NCBI RefSeq assembly: GCF_012972705.2
Contig: NZ_JABCSC020000003.1
Span: forward strand, 1-64,000
Direction of reading: 5' to 3'
DNA length: 64,000 bases
Source of the DNA: Uliginosibacterium aquaticum
GTDB lineage: Bacteria > Pseudomonadota > Gammaproteobacteria > Burkholderiales > Rhodocyclaceae
The notes under the pieces are model-generated. The model searched no databases and was not told the DNA's origin. It worked only from the letters and a program-made list of their open reading frames with translations. This document shows, in pieces, positions 37,504 to 47,289 of the stretch. Every line of letters starts with the position of its first letter. Within the stretch, counting starts at the first letter, position 1. The translations under genes and the position numbers were made by a program.

Positions 37504-37542
37504 CCCCTCTCCCTGACCCTCTCCCCGCGTGCGGGGAGAGGG
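37504..37542 (-). repeat. REP-like hairpin, inverted copy B
   Basis: Read on the minus strand it is CCCTCTCCCCGC/GCGGGGAGAGGG plus a GGGAGAGGGG tail, in opposite orientation to copies A and C. It supplies the ribosome binding site of the DUF559 gene. Confidence 0.8.
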
Positions 37543-37636
37543 AAATCCTGTGGGCTGATTCTGCACATCCACCCGATACGTCTCCCGGACATGCCCACCC
37601 AGACATCCCGTGCCGCTGAAGTCGCGTGGTCTGGTC

Positions 37637-37680
37637 TTGCTCCCCTCGCCCGCTTGCGGGAGAGGGGCGGGGGAGAGCGG
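37637..37680 (+). repeat. REP-like hairpin, copy C
   Basis: Its first 32 bp (37637-37668) are identical to 37117-37148 (copy A), in the same orientation, followed by GGGGGAGAG. It ends 13 bp before the MATE gene stop, so it may also serve as a terminator for that gene. Confidence 0.8.
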
Positions 37681-37692
37681 TGTCCAGCTCGC

Positions 37693-39084
37693 CTACGCCG
37701 CCAGCCGCTGCCGCGCCAGTGCCCGGCGCCGGGCGAGGCGGGCATGCGGCGTCCACCAGCGCCACTGCCAGCGGGCCAGCACCACCAGCCCGCGCAGGCA
37801 TTCGTCGGCCATGTAACCGAGCCAGATGCCGGGCAGACCCAGGCCGAAGTGGATGCCCAGCAGCCAGGCCAGCACGGTACCAGCCAGCACATTGATGTAG
37901 ATGCTGGTCTTGGCGGTGAAGAGCACATCGCCCGCGGCACGCAGGCCGCCGGTCACCAGCACATTGAGCGCCCGGCCCTGCCCCGCCAGCAGCTCGATGG
38001 CGAGGATGCTGGCGAGCAGCAGCGGCACTTCGGGATTATCGGAAAACAGCGCGATAGCCTGCGGCATGAGCAGCCACATCAGCAGGCTGCCCAGCCCACT
38101 GGCGAGCAGGCAGATGCGCAACGCCCGCCGCATCAGCGCGTTCGCCTCGCGCAGGCGGCCGCCACCAACCAGATGGCCTGTGATGATCTCGACCCCGCTG
38201 GCCACCGCATTGACCACCATGTTTACGATGCCGTTGATCTGCATGGCGTAGGCATGCACCGCCAGGGCGGCCGTGCCAAGGCTGCCGGCCATCGCCACGG
38301 TGGCCATGAAGCACACCCGGAAGCCGATCTTCTCGCCGGCGCTGGGCAAGCCAATGCGCAGGATGGCGCGCAGCGGCTCGCGCGGCACCCGCACCAGATC
38401 CCGCAGCCGCAGCCGCACGCCCAGATGGCGCGCCCACATCCACACCAGCAGGCCGCACACCAGCGCGCGCGAGGCCAGCTGACCCCAGGCCAGACCCATC
38501 ACCCCGAGCGCCGGCAAGCCGGCCCAGCCGAAGACCAGCGGCGCGCTGACCAGCACATGCAGCACATTCATCGCCAGCACCATGCGCATCGACACCTTGG
38601 TGAAGGTGAAGGCGCGCAGCACGGCGAACATGGTGATGTTCACCGCTTCGATGGCGAGTGCCACCGCGATCACGCGCATGAAGGGCACGGCGCTGGCCAT
38701 CAGCTCGGCCGGAAGATGCAGCACGCGCAGCAGCCATTCCGGCACGGCACCGACCAGCAGCGCGGCGCAAAGGCCCAGCCACAACGAAGTCGAGAAGCCG
38801 GCGCGAGCCAGCGCCTGTGCTCCGGCGGCGTCGCCCGCGCCACGGCTCTGCGTCACCACCACGCTGCTGCCCATGCTGACCACACGGAAGATGCGGTCGA
38901 ACACGGTGCGCAGCTGGTTCGCCATGCCGAACACGGCCACGGCGGCGGCCGACACCTGGCCGGCCATCCACAGGCCCAGGGTGCCGATGAGCATGAACAG
39001 CGCCATCTCGACGAAGATGGGCCAGGACAATTCATAGAGCCCCAGCCCGTTGTGCGATGAGCTGGCGGATGCTTTCTGCGACAT
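37693..39084 (-). CDS. MATE family multidrug efflux transporter
   Basis: 463 residues from the ATG at 39084 (GAGGAAAGG upstream), with about twelve hydrophobic segments in two similar halves. MATE features: ELSWPIFVEMALFMLIGTLGLWMAGQVSAAAVAVFGMANQL at the N-terminus, VVTQSRGAGD, PSAGEKIGFRVCFMATVAMAG at the start of the second half, and the GLRAAGDVLFTAKTSIYINVLAG region. It exports cationic drugs or metabolites in exchange for Na+ or H+. The C-terminus is Arg-rich. A neighbouring AraC/GyrI regulator is encoded just upstream on the same strand. Confidence 0.92.
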   Translation of the reverse strand: MSQKASASSSHNGLGLYELSWPIFVEMALFMLIGTLGLWMAGQVSAAAVAVFGMANQLRTVFDRIFRVVSMGSSVVVTQSRGAGDAAGAQALARAGFSTSLWLGLCAALLVGAVPEWLLRVLHLPAELMASAVPFMRVIAVALAIEAVNITMFAVLRAFTFTKVSMRMVLAMNVLHVLVSAPLVFGWAGLPALGVMGLAWGQLASRALVCGLLVWMWARHLGVRLRLRDLVRVPREPLRAILRIGLPSAGEKIGFRVCFMATVAMAGSLGTAALAVHAYAMQINGIVNMVVNAVASGVEIITGHLVGGGRLREANALMRRALRICLLASGLGSLLMWLLMPQAIALFSDNPEVPLLLASILAIELLAGQGRALNVLVTGGLRAAGDVLFTAKTSIYINVLAGTVLAWLLGIHFGLGLPGIWLGYMADECLRGLVVLARWQWRWWTPHARLARRRALARQRLAA

Positions 39085-39174
39085 ATGCCTTTCCTCTCTG
39101 CTGGGCGACTGTCTCGAAGCGGACAGCTCCTGCGCCTGCGCCCACTCTGCCGCTTTCAACCCGAGAGGTTTTGA

Positions 39175-40056
39175 TCAGAATTTGCGTCTGCCCATCGCCT
39201 CGGCTTCCTGGCAAAGCTGGCGGCCATGCTTGTCGATCGGCTCGACCGGCAGATACATCACCACCCGGCGCTCCTGCGGCACGCGCCAGCAACGCTCGGC
39301 GGGCTCACGTTCGAGGCTGGGGCGATCAATCAGCTTGCAACCCAGTTCGTCGCGGATCCGGTCTTCCAGCGCGCGTACGAAACCGGTGCGTTCATTGAAG
39401 ACGGTCTCCGTGACGACGTAGTGCCCGCCGGGCAGCACCGCCAGATCGGCCTCAAGCGGCGAGGCTAGCTCCTGTACCGGCAGGAAGTGGGTGAGTTTCA
39501 CCCGGTTCGAGCCCTTCTCGGAAAAGGGGTGGTCGCGGTCATTGATGCGCCAGGTGAAGAGATCATCCCGCCCGGCCAGCGTGCATTGCCAGACCAGATT
39601 GGCCTTGTACCAGCCATTCTGGGCATACAGCCCCTCGTACTCGGTCTGCCAGACCTTCCTCTCGGGCAGGTATTCAAGGTGCAGCGGTACGGGCGTGGGT
39701 GCTGGCCGGATGATCGAAGGTACATCACTGGGCGCCATGCCGAACTGCTTGCGGAAAGCATGCGTGAAGGCTGCGCTGGAGCCATAGCCGGCCGCAAAGC
39801 CGATGGCCGTGAAGCGGCCGTAAGGCCCCTTGCCGATCAGATCGAAAGCGCGCTGCAAGCGCAGGCGGCGCAAGGTCTGCATCGGCGATTCGCCACACAG
39901 GCGGCTGTACTGCCGCACCATGTGGGCCGGCGAGAGATTGGTCGCCGCCGCCAGATCTTCCAGCGTGACGTCCTCGTCCAGACTCGCCGCGATCTTGTTG
40001 GTCACGCGGCGCATGTTGCCGTTCTGGCGGCGATAGGCGAACAGGCTCAGGGGCAT
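39175..40056 (-). CDS. AraC family regulator with GyrI-like effector domain
   Basis: 293 residues from the ATG at 40056; a longer frame is proline/alanine-rich nonsense. The two AraC helix-turn-helix motifs are N-terminal (about 25-110: VTLEDLAAATNLSPAHMVRQYSR and FTAIGFAAGYGSSAAFTHAFRKQFGMAPSD). The C-terminal half is a GyrI-like small-molecule binding domain (LHLEYLPERKVWQTEYEGLY, LAVLPGGHYVVTETVF, ERRVVMYLPVEP). This is the Rob/SoxS-like multidrug-sensing layout, and the MATE gene 90 bp downstream on the same strand is the obvious target. Confidence 0.88.
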   Translation of the reverse strand: MPLSLFAYRRQNGNMRRVTNKIAASLDEDVTLEDLAAATNLSPAHMVRQYSRLCGESPMQTLRRLRLQRAFDLIGKGPYGRFTAIGFAAGYGSSAAFTHAFRKQFGMAPSDVPSIIRPAPTPVPLHLEYLPERKVWQTEYEGLYAQNGWYKANLVWQCTLAGRDDLFTWRINDRDHPFSEKGSNRVKLTHFLPVQELASPLEADLAVLPGGHYVVTETVFNERTGFVRALEDRIRDELGCKLIDRPSLEREPAERCWRVPQERRVVMYLPVEPIDKHGRQLCQEAEAMGRRKF

Positions 40057-40165
40057 GGCGGCAGATGCTTGGAAGTCGATGCCGGCATGGCAACGGCATG
40101 GATGGCAAAACCGCATTATGGCCGCAGGCTTCGCCAGCGGTACAGCGCCCGCCGCACCCACAGCT

Positions 40166-41065
40166 TCAGCCAAACAGGCGGGCAGCCAGCAGCACCGTAG
40201 CGGCGTGAATGTCGACGATGTCCTCGATGTTGTCGGCATAGCCGCCAGCCATGGTAATCGCCACCGGCACGCCGGCATCGCGACAGCGGGTGAGCACGCG
40301 GCGGTCGCGTTCAAGCAGGCCGGCCTTGGACAAGGCCAGGCGGCCGAGCCGGTCGCCCGCGAAGGGATCAGCCCCGGCCAGATAGATCACGCATTCGGGC
40401 CGCACAGCGAAGACCTGCTCCAGCGCACCATCCAGCGCTGCGAGATAGGCCGCGTCGTCGCAATCGTCCGGCAGGCCGATATCCAGATCACTGCGTTGCT
40501 TACGGGCCGGGAAGTTCTTCTCGCCGTGGATGCTGAAGGTGAAGACAGACGCGTCGCCTGCCAGGATGGCCGCCGTGCCATCGCCCTGATGCACATCGCA
40601 ATCGATCACCGCGATCTGACCGAGGCCGTCTTCCACTTGCAACGCGCGGGCGGTGACGGCGGCATCGTTGAAAACGCAAAAACCGCTGCCCTTGTCGTAG
40701 CCCGCGTGATGCGTGCCGCCCGCGAGATTCACCGCACAGCCGCTACCGGCCAGGGCTGCCCGGGCGGCGGCGAGCGTGGCGCCGGAGGAGCGCCGCGAGC
40801 GCTCGACCATCTCGGGGGTCCACGGAAAGCCGATCTCGCGTAGCTCGCTGCTGCTCAGTGCGCCGCTGGCGACCCGCAGCACATAGTCCGGCGCATGGGC
40901 GCGGCACAGTTGCGCATCGGTCGCTGCGGGCGGAATCAGGAATTCCCCGGCATGAAAACGGCCGCTGGCGAGCAGACGCTCGCGCAGCAGCCGGTATTTG
41001 CTCATCGGGAAGCGGTGTCCCTCAGGCAGGGGCAATACGAAGTGATCGGTGTAGAAAAGCTCCAT
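40166..41065 (-). CDS. Histone deacetylase/AcuC family deacetylase
   Basis: 299 residues from the ATG at 41065 (an in-frame ATG six codons upstream is possible). The arginase-deacetylase fold motifs are complete: GGTHHAGYDKGSGFCVFNDAA with the catalytic His pair, VIDCDVHQGDGTA with zinc ligands Asp and His, YLAGADPFAGDRLGRL with the third zinc Asp, and ITMAGGYADN. Bacterial members remove acetyl groups from protein lysines or small amines. No acs or acuA gene is adjacent. The closest subgroup by pattern is the short class with YTDHFVLPLPEGHRFPM at the N-terminus. Confidence 0.9.
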   Translation of the reverse strand: MELFYTDHFVLPLPEGHRFPMSKYRLLRERLLASGRFHAGEFLIPPAATDAQLCRAHAPDYVLRVASGALSSSELREIGFPWTPEMVERSRRSSGATLAAARAALAGSGCAVNLAGGTHHAGYDKGSGFCVFNDAAVTARALQVEDGLGQIAVIDCDVHQGDGTAAILAGDASVFTFSIHGEKNFPARKQRSDLDIGLPDDCDDAAYLAALDGALEQVFAVRPECVIYLAGADPFAGDRLGRLALSKAGLLERDRRVLTRCRDAGVPVAITMAGGYADNIEDIVDIHAATVLLAARLFG

Positions 41066-41094
41066 GCCTGAAGCTTGCCACACCCATCACAGGC

Positions 41095-42291
41095 TTACGC
41101 CATCAGCTTGGCAAAGGCCTCAGCCACCCGGCCGACGTTGCCATCGTTGAGCCCGGCCACGCAGATGCGGCCGCTGCGGATCAGGTAGATGCCGGACTCC
41201 TCGCGCAGGCGATCCACCTGGGCGGCGGAAAGGCCGGTGTAGCTGAACATGCCGCGCTGCTCGACGAGGTAGTCGAAATTGCGTCCGGGCAGGCTGCTGG
41301 CCAGCGCCTTGCGCAAGGTTTCACGCATCGCCAGGATGCGCGTGCGCATGCCTTCCACCTCGGCAAGCCAGCTTGCCTTGAGCCCGGCATCACCCAGCAC
41401 CGTGGCGACCAGTTCGGCGCCGAGCATCGGCGGGCTGGAGTAGTTGCGGCGCACTGTGGCCTTGAGCTGGCCCAGCACGCGGGCCGCGGCGTCCTCACTC
41501 TCGCACACCACCGACAGGCCGCCGACGCGCTCGCCATACAGCGAGAAGATCTTGGAGAAGGAGTTGGCGACCAGGAAGGGCAGGCCTGCCGCGGCCAGCG
41601 CGCGGATCGCGTAGGCATCCGCTTCCATGCCCAGCCCGAAGCCCTGATAGGCGATGTCGAGGAAGGGGATCAGCTCGCGGGCGCGCAGCACTTCAATCAC
41701 GCGGTCCCACTGTGCCGGCGTGAGATCCGAGCCGGTCGGGTTGTGGCAGCAGGGGTGCAGCAGCACGATGCTCTGCGCGGGCAGCGCGGCGAGTGTGGCG
41801 AGCATGGCGTCGAAGGCCACGCCGAGGGTCTGCGGGTCGAAGTAGGGATAGGTGTGCACCTTGAAGCCCGCACCTTCGAAGATCGCCACATGGTTGTCCC
41901 AAGTCGGGTCCGACACCCACACTTCGGACTGCGGGAAGTAGCGCTTGAGGAAGTCCGAGCCCACCTTCAGCGCGCCGGAGCCGCCCAGGGTCTGAATCGT
42001 GGCCACGCGGCCGGCGGCCACCACCGGGTTGTCCGCGCCGAAGAGCAGACCCTGGATCGCCTCGCGATAGGGCTTCATGCCCTCCATCGGCAGATACAGG
42101 CTGGGCACCGCACGGCGCCCGTCGATGCGACCATAGGCCTGCTGCACGGCGTCGAGCTGGGGAATCACGCCCTTGGCATCGTAGTAGAGGCCGATGGAGA
42201 GATTGACCTTGTCCGCGCGCGGATCGGTCTTGAAGGTTTCCATCAGCGACAGGATGGGGTCGCCGGCGTAGGCGTCGATATGCTGGAACAT
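41095..42291 (-). CDS. tyrB: Aromatic amino acid aminotransferase
   Basis: 398 residues, the class I fold-type aminotransferase length. [39 protein letters not shown] is the start typical of AspC/TyrB. PLP site: [15 protein letters not shown] with the Schiff-base Lys, [13 protein letters not shown] and [14 protein letters not shown]. The C-terminal Arg for the alpha-carboxylate is in [11 protein letters not shown]. It transaminates aromatic amino acids and aspartate with 2-oxoglutarate. It fits with the nearby Lrp regulator and the aromatic-type permease. Confidence 0.93.
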   Translation of the reverse strand: MFQHIDAYAGDPILSLMETFKTDPRADKVNLSIGLYYDAKGVIPQLDAVQQAYGRIDGRRAVPSLYLPMEGMKPYREAIQGLLFGADNPVVAAGRVATIQTLGGSGALKVGSDFLKRYFPQSEVWVSDPTWDNHVAIFEGAGFKVHTYPYFDPQTLGVAFDAMLATLAALPAQSIVLLHPCCHNPTGSDLTPAQWDRVIEVLRARELIPFLDIAYQGFGLGMEADAYAIRALAAAGLPFLVANSFSKIFSLYGERVGGLSVVCESEDAAARVLGQLKATVRRNYSSPPMLGAELVATVLGDAGLKASWLAEVEGMRTRILAMRETLRKALASSLPGRNFDYLVEQRGMFSYTGLSAAQVDRLREESGIYLIRSGRICVAGLNDGNVGRVAEAFAKLMA

Positions 42292-42316
42292 GGCTTGATC
42301 CGGTTGTGGCGAAATT

Positions 42317-42931
42317 TCAGGCGAGATAACGATTCGGGCGGTGATTCATGGCGATGATCAGGTTCAGGATCACGGCGCCGCACACCGAAGCGGCCAGCAG
42401 GGGCAGGCTGACAAGGAACAGGGAAGTCAGCACGATGATCAGATCCACTCCCATCATCACTTTGCCGGCGCGGATGTTGTAGCGATCCTGCAGATACAGC
42501 GCAAGGATGTTAACGCCGCCGAGGCTGGCCTTGTGCCGGAACAACACGATGAAGCCCAGGCCCATCACCGTGTTGGCGAAGATCGCGGCGTAGAAGGGAT
42601 TCAGGTGGGAGATATCGATGAAGCGCGGGTGCAGTTCGGTGAACACCGAAACCAGCGCGATCGCACAGAAGGTTTTCACCACGAAGGCCTTGCCCATGCG
42701 ATGGAAGGCCAGCCAGTAGAAGGGCAGGTTGAGCAGGAAGAAGGCCACGCCGAACTTCACGCCAGTGGCGTAGTGGATCAGGAAGGCCAAACCGGCCATG
42801 CCGCCGGTGAGTGCACCGGCCTGTTTGAGCAGGCTGGCACCAAAGGAAACAACGAGGGTTCCGAGCAGCAGGGCGATGATGTCTTCAATCGCCGTATGTG
42901 GAACGCGTTCAGGCAGGCTTGCGCTAGTCAT
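42317..42931 (-). CDS. YitT family membrane protein
   Basis: 204 residues with five or six hydrophobic segments. The motif [37 protein letters not shown] is the YitT (DUF161) signature, and [35 protein letters not shown] the second. The DUF2179 cytoplasmic domain found in Bacillus YitT is absent, giving the short proteobacterial form. No transport substrate is established. It lies between tyrB and lrp and is probably co-transcribed with tyrB (25 bp). Confidence 0.85.
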   Translation of the reverse strand: MTSASLPERVPHTAIEDIIALLLGTLVVSFGASLLKQAGALTGGMAGLAFLIHYATGVKFGVAFFLLNLPFYWLAFHRMGKAFVVKTFCAIALVSVFTELHPRFIDISHLNPFYAAIFANTVMGLGFIVLFRHKASLGGVNILALYLQDRYNIRAGKVMMGVDLIIVLTSLFLVSLPLLAASVCGAVILNLIIAMNHRPNRYLA

Positions 42932-43021
42932 GGAAAGCACGAAAAGAATTTAATCGTGCAATTTTAAGATACTAAACGCACAAAGTATGCATTTAACTCA
43001 AATATAGAGCTGATGCGTGCT

Positions 43022-43498
43022 TTACGATACCCGGCTCGCGATCACCACGCCAGATTCCTTGAGCCGCTCCAGCACCACAGAGGTCCGCAAGTGGCTGACG
43101 CTGTTGCGCAGCCCGGCCAGTTGCTGGATCAGGCGGCTCAGCTCAGCCAGATCTGCCACCGCCACCTTGAGCAGGTAGTCGTAATCCCCGGTGAGCTTGA
43201 ACACATCACGGATCGAGTCGGCCTGGCGCACGAAGGCATGGAACAGCTCGGTCGACTCCGGCGTATGGTTCAGCAGGCGCACTTCCACCACCCCCATCAC
43301 CGGCGTGCCATCGGCCTCCGGCGAGAGCTGGGCGTGGTAGCCGAGGATCAGCCCGGCCTGCTCCAGCGCGATCCGCTTGCGTGAGCATTGGGAGGCGGAG
43401 AGCCCGATCAGGTCGGCCAGCTCCTGATTGGTGAGGCGGCCGTTCTGACGCAGCAGATCCAGCATCTTGCGGTCATTGTCGTCGATGGAATCCGTCAT
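43022..43498 (-). CDS. Lrp/AsnC family transcriptional regulator
   Basis: 158 residues, full family length. The N-terminal winged helix-turn-helix (LDLLRQNGRLTNQELADLIGLSASQCSRKRIALEQAGLI) and C-terminal RAM effector domain (VMGVVEVRLLNH, VFKLTGDYDYLLKVAVADL, VSHLRTSVVLERLKESG) are both clear. It is expected to sense an amino acid and control the adjacent tyrB/yitT or peptidase/permease genes. The initial MTDSIDDNDRKML is typical. Confidence 0.93.
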   Translation of the reverse strand: MTDSIDDNDRKMLDLLRQNGRLTNQELADLIGLSASQCSRKRIALEQAGLILGYHAQLSPEADGTPVMGVVEVRLLNHTPESTELFHAFVRQADSIRDVFKLTGDYDYLLKVAVADLAELSRLIQQLAGLRNSVSHLRTSVVLERLKESGVVIASRVS

Positions 43499-43599
43499 GC
43501 TCGTGGGTGCTCCGGTAGATGAATGGCGTAGGTTCCGGATGATCTGCTGCAGACGGCCTTCCGCGCAAGCCGGGCAACGTGCCGCCCGGCTTGTGATGC

Positions 43600-45144
43600 T
43601 CAGAAGGAAGGCGTGGTCAGCATGGACGCAATGCTGCGGATACCTTCCAGATAATTGCCCAGGCGCAGGTTCTCATCGAAGCTGTGCTGGTTGTTGTCGG
43701 CATTGACCAGCGGCACCACCACATAGGACATCTTCAGCACATCGACTGCGCCGCTCATGGGCAGAGTCGAACCGCCCATGCGGATCTTCTCCGGCTCCTG
43801 CTTGCGCGGCGCTGCTACCCCGGCGAGCACCCACTTTGCCAGGGGTGAATCCATGGCCACCCGCGCGGCACTGGCAGTGCTCGGATAAGCCACCAGGCTC
43901 AGGCGGGCCAGGCGCTCATGGCGTGCGCGCTCTTCGGCTGTCGGCACCTCCCCCTCAATGAGGTGGAAACCCTGCGCTTCGATGTATTGGCGAACCAGGC
44001 CGAACATGTCTTTCGGCGCGATCTCCGGCACGGTACGGATATTCAGGCTCGCCATCGCCTGCGACGGGATCGCGTTGGCAGCACGCGAACCGACGCGGGC
44101 AGCCTCGAGCCCGAGGATGTCCAGCGACGGATATTGCACCGCCTCAACCGGATTGGTGGCTGCCGCCAGCCCATCAAGCTTTGCCACCCCGAAACGCTTT
44201 TCGAGTGTGCCGGCGGGGGGCGCAATCACTGCCATGCCCTGGCGGTCTTCGGCGCTGATTTTCACGCCATCGTAGAAACCCGCGATACGCACCTTGCCCT
44301 CGGCATCCTTCATGCTCGCCAGCAGGGTGGCCAGCCGCAAGGCCGGATTCGGGATCACGTTGCCATAGGTACCGCTGTGCGGCGCCGAACTGGCACCGAA
44401 AACGGTGAGATCAAGCTGGATCGAGCCACGGTTGCCGAAGTTGACGCCCGGCTGATTGCTCGATGGCATTGCACCGTCATAAACGATGAGGCCATCACTC
44501 TTGAGCAGTGCCTCGTTCTCCTGCATCACGATGTGCAGACGCGGCGAGCCCTTCTCTTCCTGCGAATCGAGAATCACCTTGATGTTCACGGCCGGCTTCT
44601 GTTTCACGGCCCGCAGCCCGTCCATGGCGGCAAGGAACATCATGATCGGGCCCTTGTCGTCCGCCGCAGCGCGTGCAAACACCCGCCATTCCGGATCAAT
44701 GCGGCCTTGCTGCAAACGCTCGCCGGGCAATTCCTGCCAGGCGCCGGCAGCATCCCTGGCCTTCAGAACGGGCTTCCAAGGATCACTCTTCCATTCGGCA
44801 GGCGTAACCGGCTGGGCATCGAAGTGCATGTAGAAGAGGATCGTCTTGCGGCCCTTCACCGGCTTGCCATACTCGGCAAACACCAGCGGCCGGCCCTCAT
44901 TGGCGAGCTGCCGGGTGACAAAGCCGCGTTTCTGGAAAGCCTGCTCCAGCCAGCCTGCGTTGCGCTGGATGTCTTCGGGCTTTACAGCGTCCGCAGGCAG
45001 GGACAGGAACTCGAAGTACTCCGGCATGCTCTGGCGCGCGAGCTGCTCGGCGTCCAGCGATGAAATCAGGTGCTGGGCCTGAACTGGCGCAGCAATCAGC
45101 AGCAGGGCCGGTACAAGCGCAAACGTGCGGATGGCAGACAACAT
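43600..45144 (-). CDS. Exported M20 family dipeptidase/metallopeptidase
   Basis: 514 residues. A signal peptide (MLSAIRTFALVPALLLIAAPVQAQ) indicates a periplasmic enzyme. Zinc-site motifs: FYMHFDAQPVTP (His and downstream Asp), ARAAADDKGPIMMFL (bridging Asp), LDSQEEKGSP (catalytic Glu pair) and NADNNQHSFDENLRLGNY (last His). The dimerisation insert (about 210-375) is present. It probably releases amino acids from dipeptides for uptake by the permease encoded 34 bp downstream, the two genes being co-oriented. Confidence 0.9.
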   Translation of the reverse strand: MLSAIRTFALVPALLLIAAPVQAQHLISSLDAEQLARQSMPEYFEFLSLPADAVKPEDIQRNAGWLEQAFQKRGFVTRQLANEGRPLVFAEYGKPVKGRKTILFYMHFDAQPVTPAEWKSDPWKPVLKARDAAGAWQELPGERLQQGRIDPEWRVFARAAADDKGPIMMFLAAMDGLRAVKQKPAVNIKVILDSQEEKGSPRLHIVMQENEALLKSDGLIVYDGAMPSSNQPGVNFGNRGSIQLDLTVFGASSAPHSGTYGNVIPNPALRLATLLASMKDAEGKVRIAGFYDGVKISAEDRQGMAVIAPPAGTLEKRFGVAKLDGLAAATNPVEAVQYPSLDILGLEAARVGSRAANAIPSQAMASLNIRTVPEIAPKDMFGLVRQYIEAQGFHLIEGEVPTAEERARHERLARLSLVAYPSTASAARVAMDSPLAKWVLAGVAAPRKQEPEKIRMGGSTLPMSGAVDVLKMSYVVVPLVNADNNQHSFDENLRLGNYLEGIRSIASMLTTPSF

Positions 45145-45178
45145 GGCAACTCCGTCTGGATGATCGAGAGACAGGGGC

Positions 45179-46570
45179 TCACTGGCGAGCTTCAGCCGCC
45201 GTCACCGCGGCAAGCGGCTCGGGCAACCTGCGACGCAAGGCGTAGAAGCACCACAACACCAAGAGCCAGACAGGAATCAGCGATACGGAAATGCGCGTAT
45301 CCGGCGTCAGCCACATCACGATCAGGATGCCGACCATGAAGGCCAGGCACAGGTAGTTCGTCAGCGGCGCCGCCCAGCTGCGGTAACGCGGCGTCACGCC
45401 ATGCCGGGCCATCGCCTGACGGAACTTGAGATGGGTAATACTGATCATCGCCCAGTTGATGATCAGGGCCGCCACCACCAATGCCATCAGCAGACCGAAA
45501 GCCTGCCCGGGCAACAGATAGTTGAGCAGCACGCAACCTGCCGTGGCCAACGCCGACACGCCCAATGCCGCCACCGGAATACCGCGCGCATTGACGCGGC
45601 CAAACGCCGCCGGCGCATTGCCCTGCACGGCCAAGCCCAGCAGCATCCGGCTGTTGCAATACACGCAGCTGTTATAGACCGACAGTGCCGCCGTCAACAC
45701 CACCACGTTCAGCACAGTTGCCACCAGATCCGAATCCAGCGCATGGAAGATCATCACGAAGGGGCTGCCGCCTTCCTGCACCTTGTCCCACGGGAACAGG
45801 GACAGCAGCACCGCTAACGCACCGACGTAGAAGAGCAGGATCCGGTAGATGACCTGATTGGTGGCTTTCGGGATGCTGTGCGCCGGGTCATCCGCCTCGG
45901 CCGCCGTGATGCCTACCAGCTCCAGCCCGCCGAAGGAAAACATGATGATTGCCATGGCCATCACCAGCCCGCCGATGCCGTGCGGGAAGAAACCGCCAAG
46001 CTGCCACAGATTGCTTACGCTGGCCTGAGCGCCGCCCTGACCGCTCACCAGCAGATAGCCGCCGAAGGCGATCATGCCAAGGATGGCCAGCACCTTGATG
46101 ATCGAGAACCAGAACTCCATCTCGCCAAAGAGCTTCACGTGCAGCAGATTGATCGCATTGATCAGCACGAAGAAAAACAGCGCCGAGATCCAGGTCGGAA
46201 TGCCGGGCCACCAGTACTGCACGTAAATACCCACGGCCGTCAGCTCGGCCATGCTCACCAGCACATAGAGTACCCAGTAGTTCCAGCCGGACATGAAACC
46301 CGCCAGGCCCCCCCAGTAGCGATTGGCAAAGTGACTGAAGGAACCGGCCACCGGCTCCTCAACCACCATCTCGCCCAACTGGCGCATGATGAAAAACGCG
46401 ATCAGGCCGGCAATCGCATAGCCCAGCAACACGGCGGGACCAGCCAGCTTGATGGTCTGTGCGATGCCGAGGAAAAGCCCGGTACCGATGGCCCCCCCCA
46501 GCGCGATCAGCTGGATGTGGCGGTTCTTGAGGCCTCTCTTCAAGGCCGGATTTTTCTCGTGTGCAGACAT
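45179..46570 (-). CDS. AroP/PheP-type amino acid permease
   Basis: 463 residues from the ATG at 46570, with twelve hydrophobic segments. The APC-family opening LKRGLKNRHIQLIALGGAIGTGLFLGIAQTIKLAGPAV is intact, along with YWVLYVLVSMAELTAVGIYVQYW, FSFGGLELVGITAAEADDP and SVYNSCVYCNSRML. These are the marks of the aromatic or general amino acid:H+ symporters (AroP, PheP, CycA). Downstream neighbours on the same side are the peptidase, lrp and tyrB, consistent with uptake of aromatic amino acids. Confidence 0.92.
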   Translation of the reverse strand: MSAHEKNPALKRGLKNRHIQLIALGGAIGTGLFLGIAQTIKLAGPAVLLGYAIAGLIAFFIMRQLGEMVVEEPVAGSFSHFANRYWGGLAGFMSGWNYWVLYVLVSMAELTAVGIYVQYWWPGIPTWISALFFFVLINAINLLHVKLFGEMEFWFSIIKVLAILGMIAFGGYLLVSGQGGAQASVSNLWQLGGFFPHGIGGLVMAMAIIMFSFGGLELVGITAAEADDPAHSIPKATNQVIYRILLFYVGALAVLLSLFPWDKVQEGGSPFVMIFHALDSDLVATVLNVVVLTAALSVYNSCVYCNSRMLLGLAVQGNAPAAFGRVNARGIPVAALGVSALATAGCVLLNYLLPGQAFGLLMALVVAALIINWAMISITHLKFRQAMARHGVTPRYRSWAAPLTNYLCLAFMVGILIVMWLTPDTRISVSLIPVWLLVLWCFYALRRRLPEPLAAVTAAEARQ

Positions 46571-46713
46571 GGATCTCGATACCGGGAGCAAATGAACGCG
46601 CGCGCAAAACGCCGCACAAACCATCCTCAAGGATCCGAAACCTTACACGATTCGTGCATCAAGGTCTGCTCATCCAATCCTGCTGGATTGCCCCGGCTCA
46701 AATGTAGGCGTGC

Positions 46714-47289
46714 TCAGTTTTCCTGATACGCCCGCTCGATCAGGGCTTTGGCTTTCTCGAAGTCGGCGGGCGTACGCAGGGTCAGCTCCAGATCGCCGGT
46801 TCCCCAATGGCCAATCTTGCTCACATCGCGCGAGAAGCCTTGTTCCAGCGCCAGGCTTGCCGGATCAAGCTTGAGGATCAGGAACACATGCGGATCGACC
46901 TTCGAGATCAGAGACATACACACGAAGTTCTTCAGCCTGCGGAACGCCACGTAGAGCTTCAGCGGCTTCTCGATGATGTCATCGCCCTGCACGAGAATGA
47001 AGCTGCGCGTCTGCTCGAACAGCGCTAGCAGCTCGGGCGAAGCCGTCGCAATCTGGTCGGCGTGCGTCTTAATGGCCAACGTGGAGGCTGCCGGCGTCTT
47101 GGTCTGCTTCTCCACAGGCAGCTCATCGGCTTCCGCGACAGATTGCGTACTCGCCGCACTCGCGCCATTCACCAGTTCGAGCAGCAGCAGATCATAGCCA
47201 AAGAGCTTGTAGTGGATCAGCTCGATGTTGCGGTTTATCTGCGCAACGGCAACCGCTACGAAATCAGCTACGTGGCATGCTCTCCTGAT
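46714..47289 (-). pseudogene. 5'-truncated DUF5655 family gene at the edge of the defence island
   Basis: The minus-strand frame encodes HVADFVAVAVAQINRNIELI, then HYKLFGYDLLLLELVN, then a Ser/Ala/Glu linker and a complete DUF5655 C-terminal domain (LYVAFRRLKNFVCMSLISKV, SKIGHWGTGDLELTLRT, IERAYQEN). Family members are about 300 residues with an N-terminal nuclease-like part and a normal start. Here the first recognisable residues come directly after the stop codon of the DUF4420 gene, in the same frame. The first usable ATG (47172) lies after the conserved helix and has no ribosome binding site. The gene therefore lost its 5' half when the island arrived. Production of the 152-residue tail cannot be excluded. 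Confidence 0.75.

Noticed and set aside
37117-37680. CRISPR-like repeats around the DUF559 gene
   Set aside because: Only three copies in mixed orientation and with irregular spacing, and no cas genes; REP-like hairpins fit better.
37495-39060. A 521-codon plus-strand frame opposite the MATE gene
   Set aside because: Very His/Gln-rich antisense of a membrane protein; no start signal.
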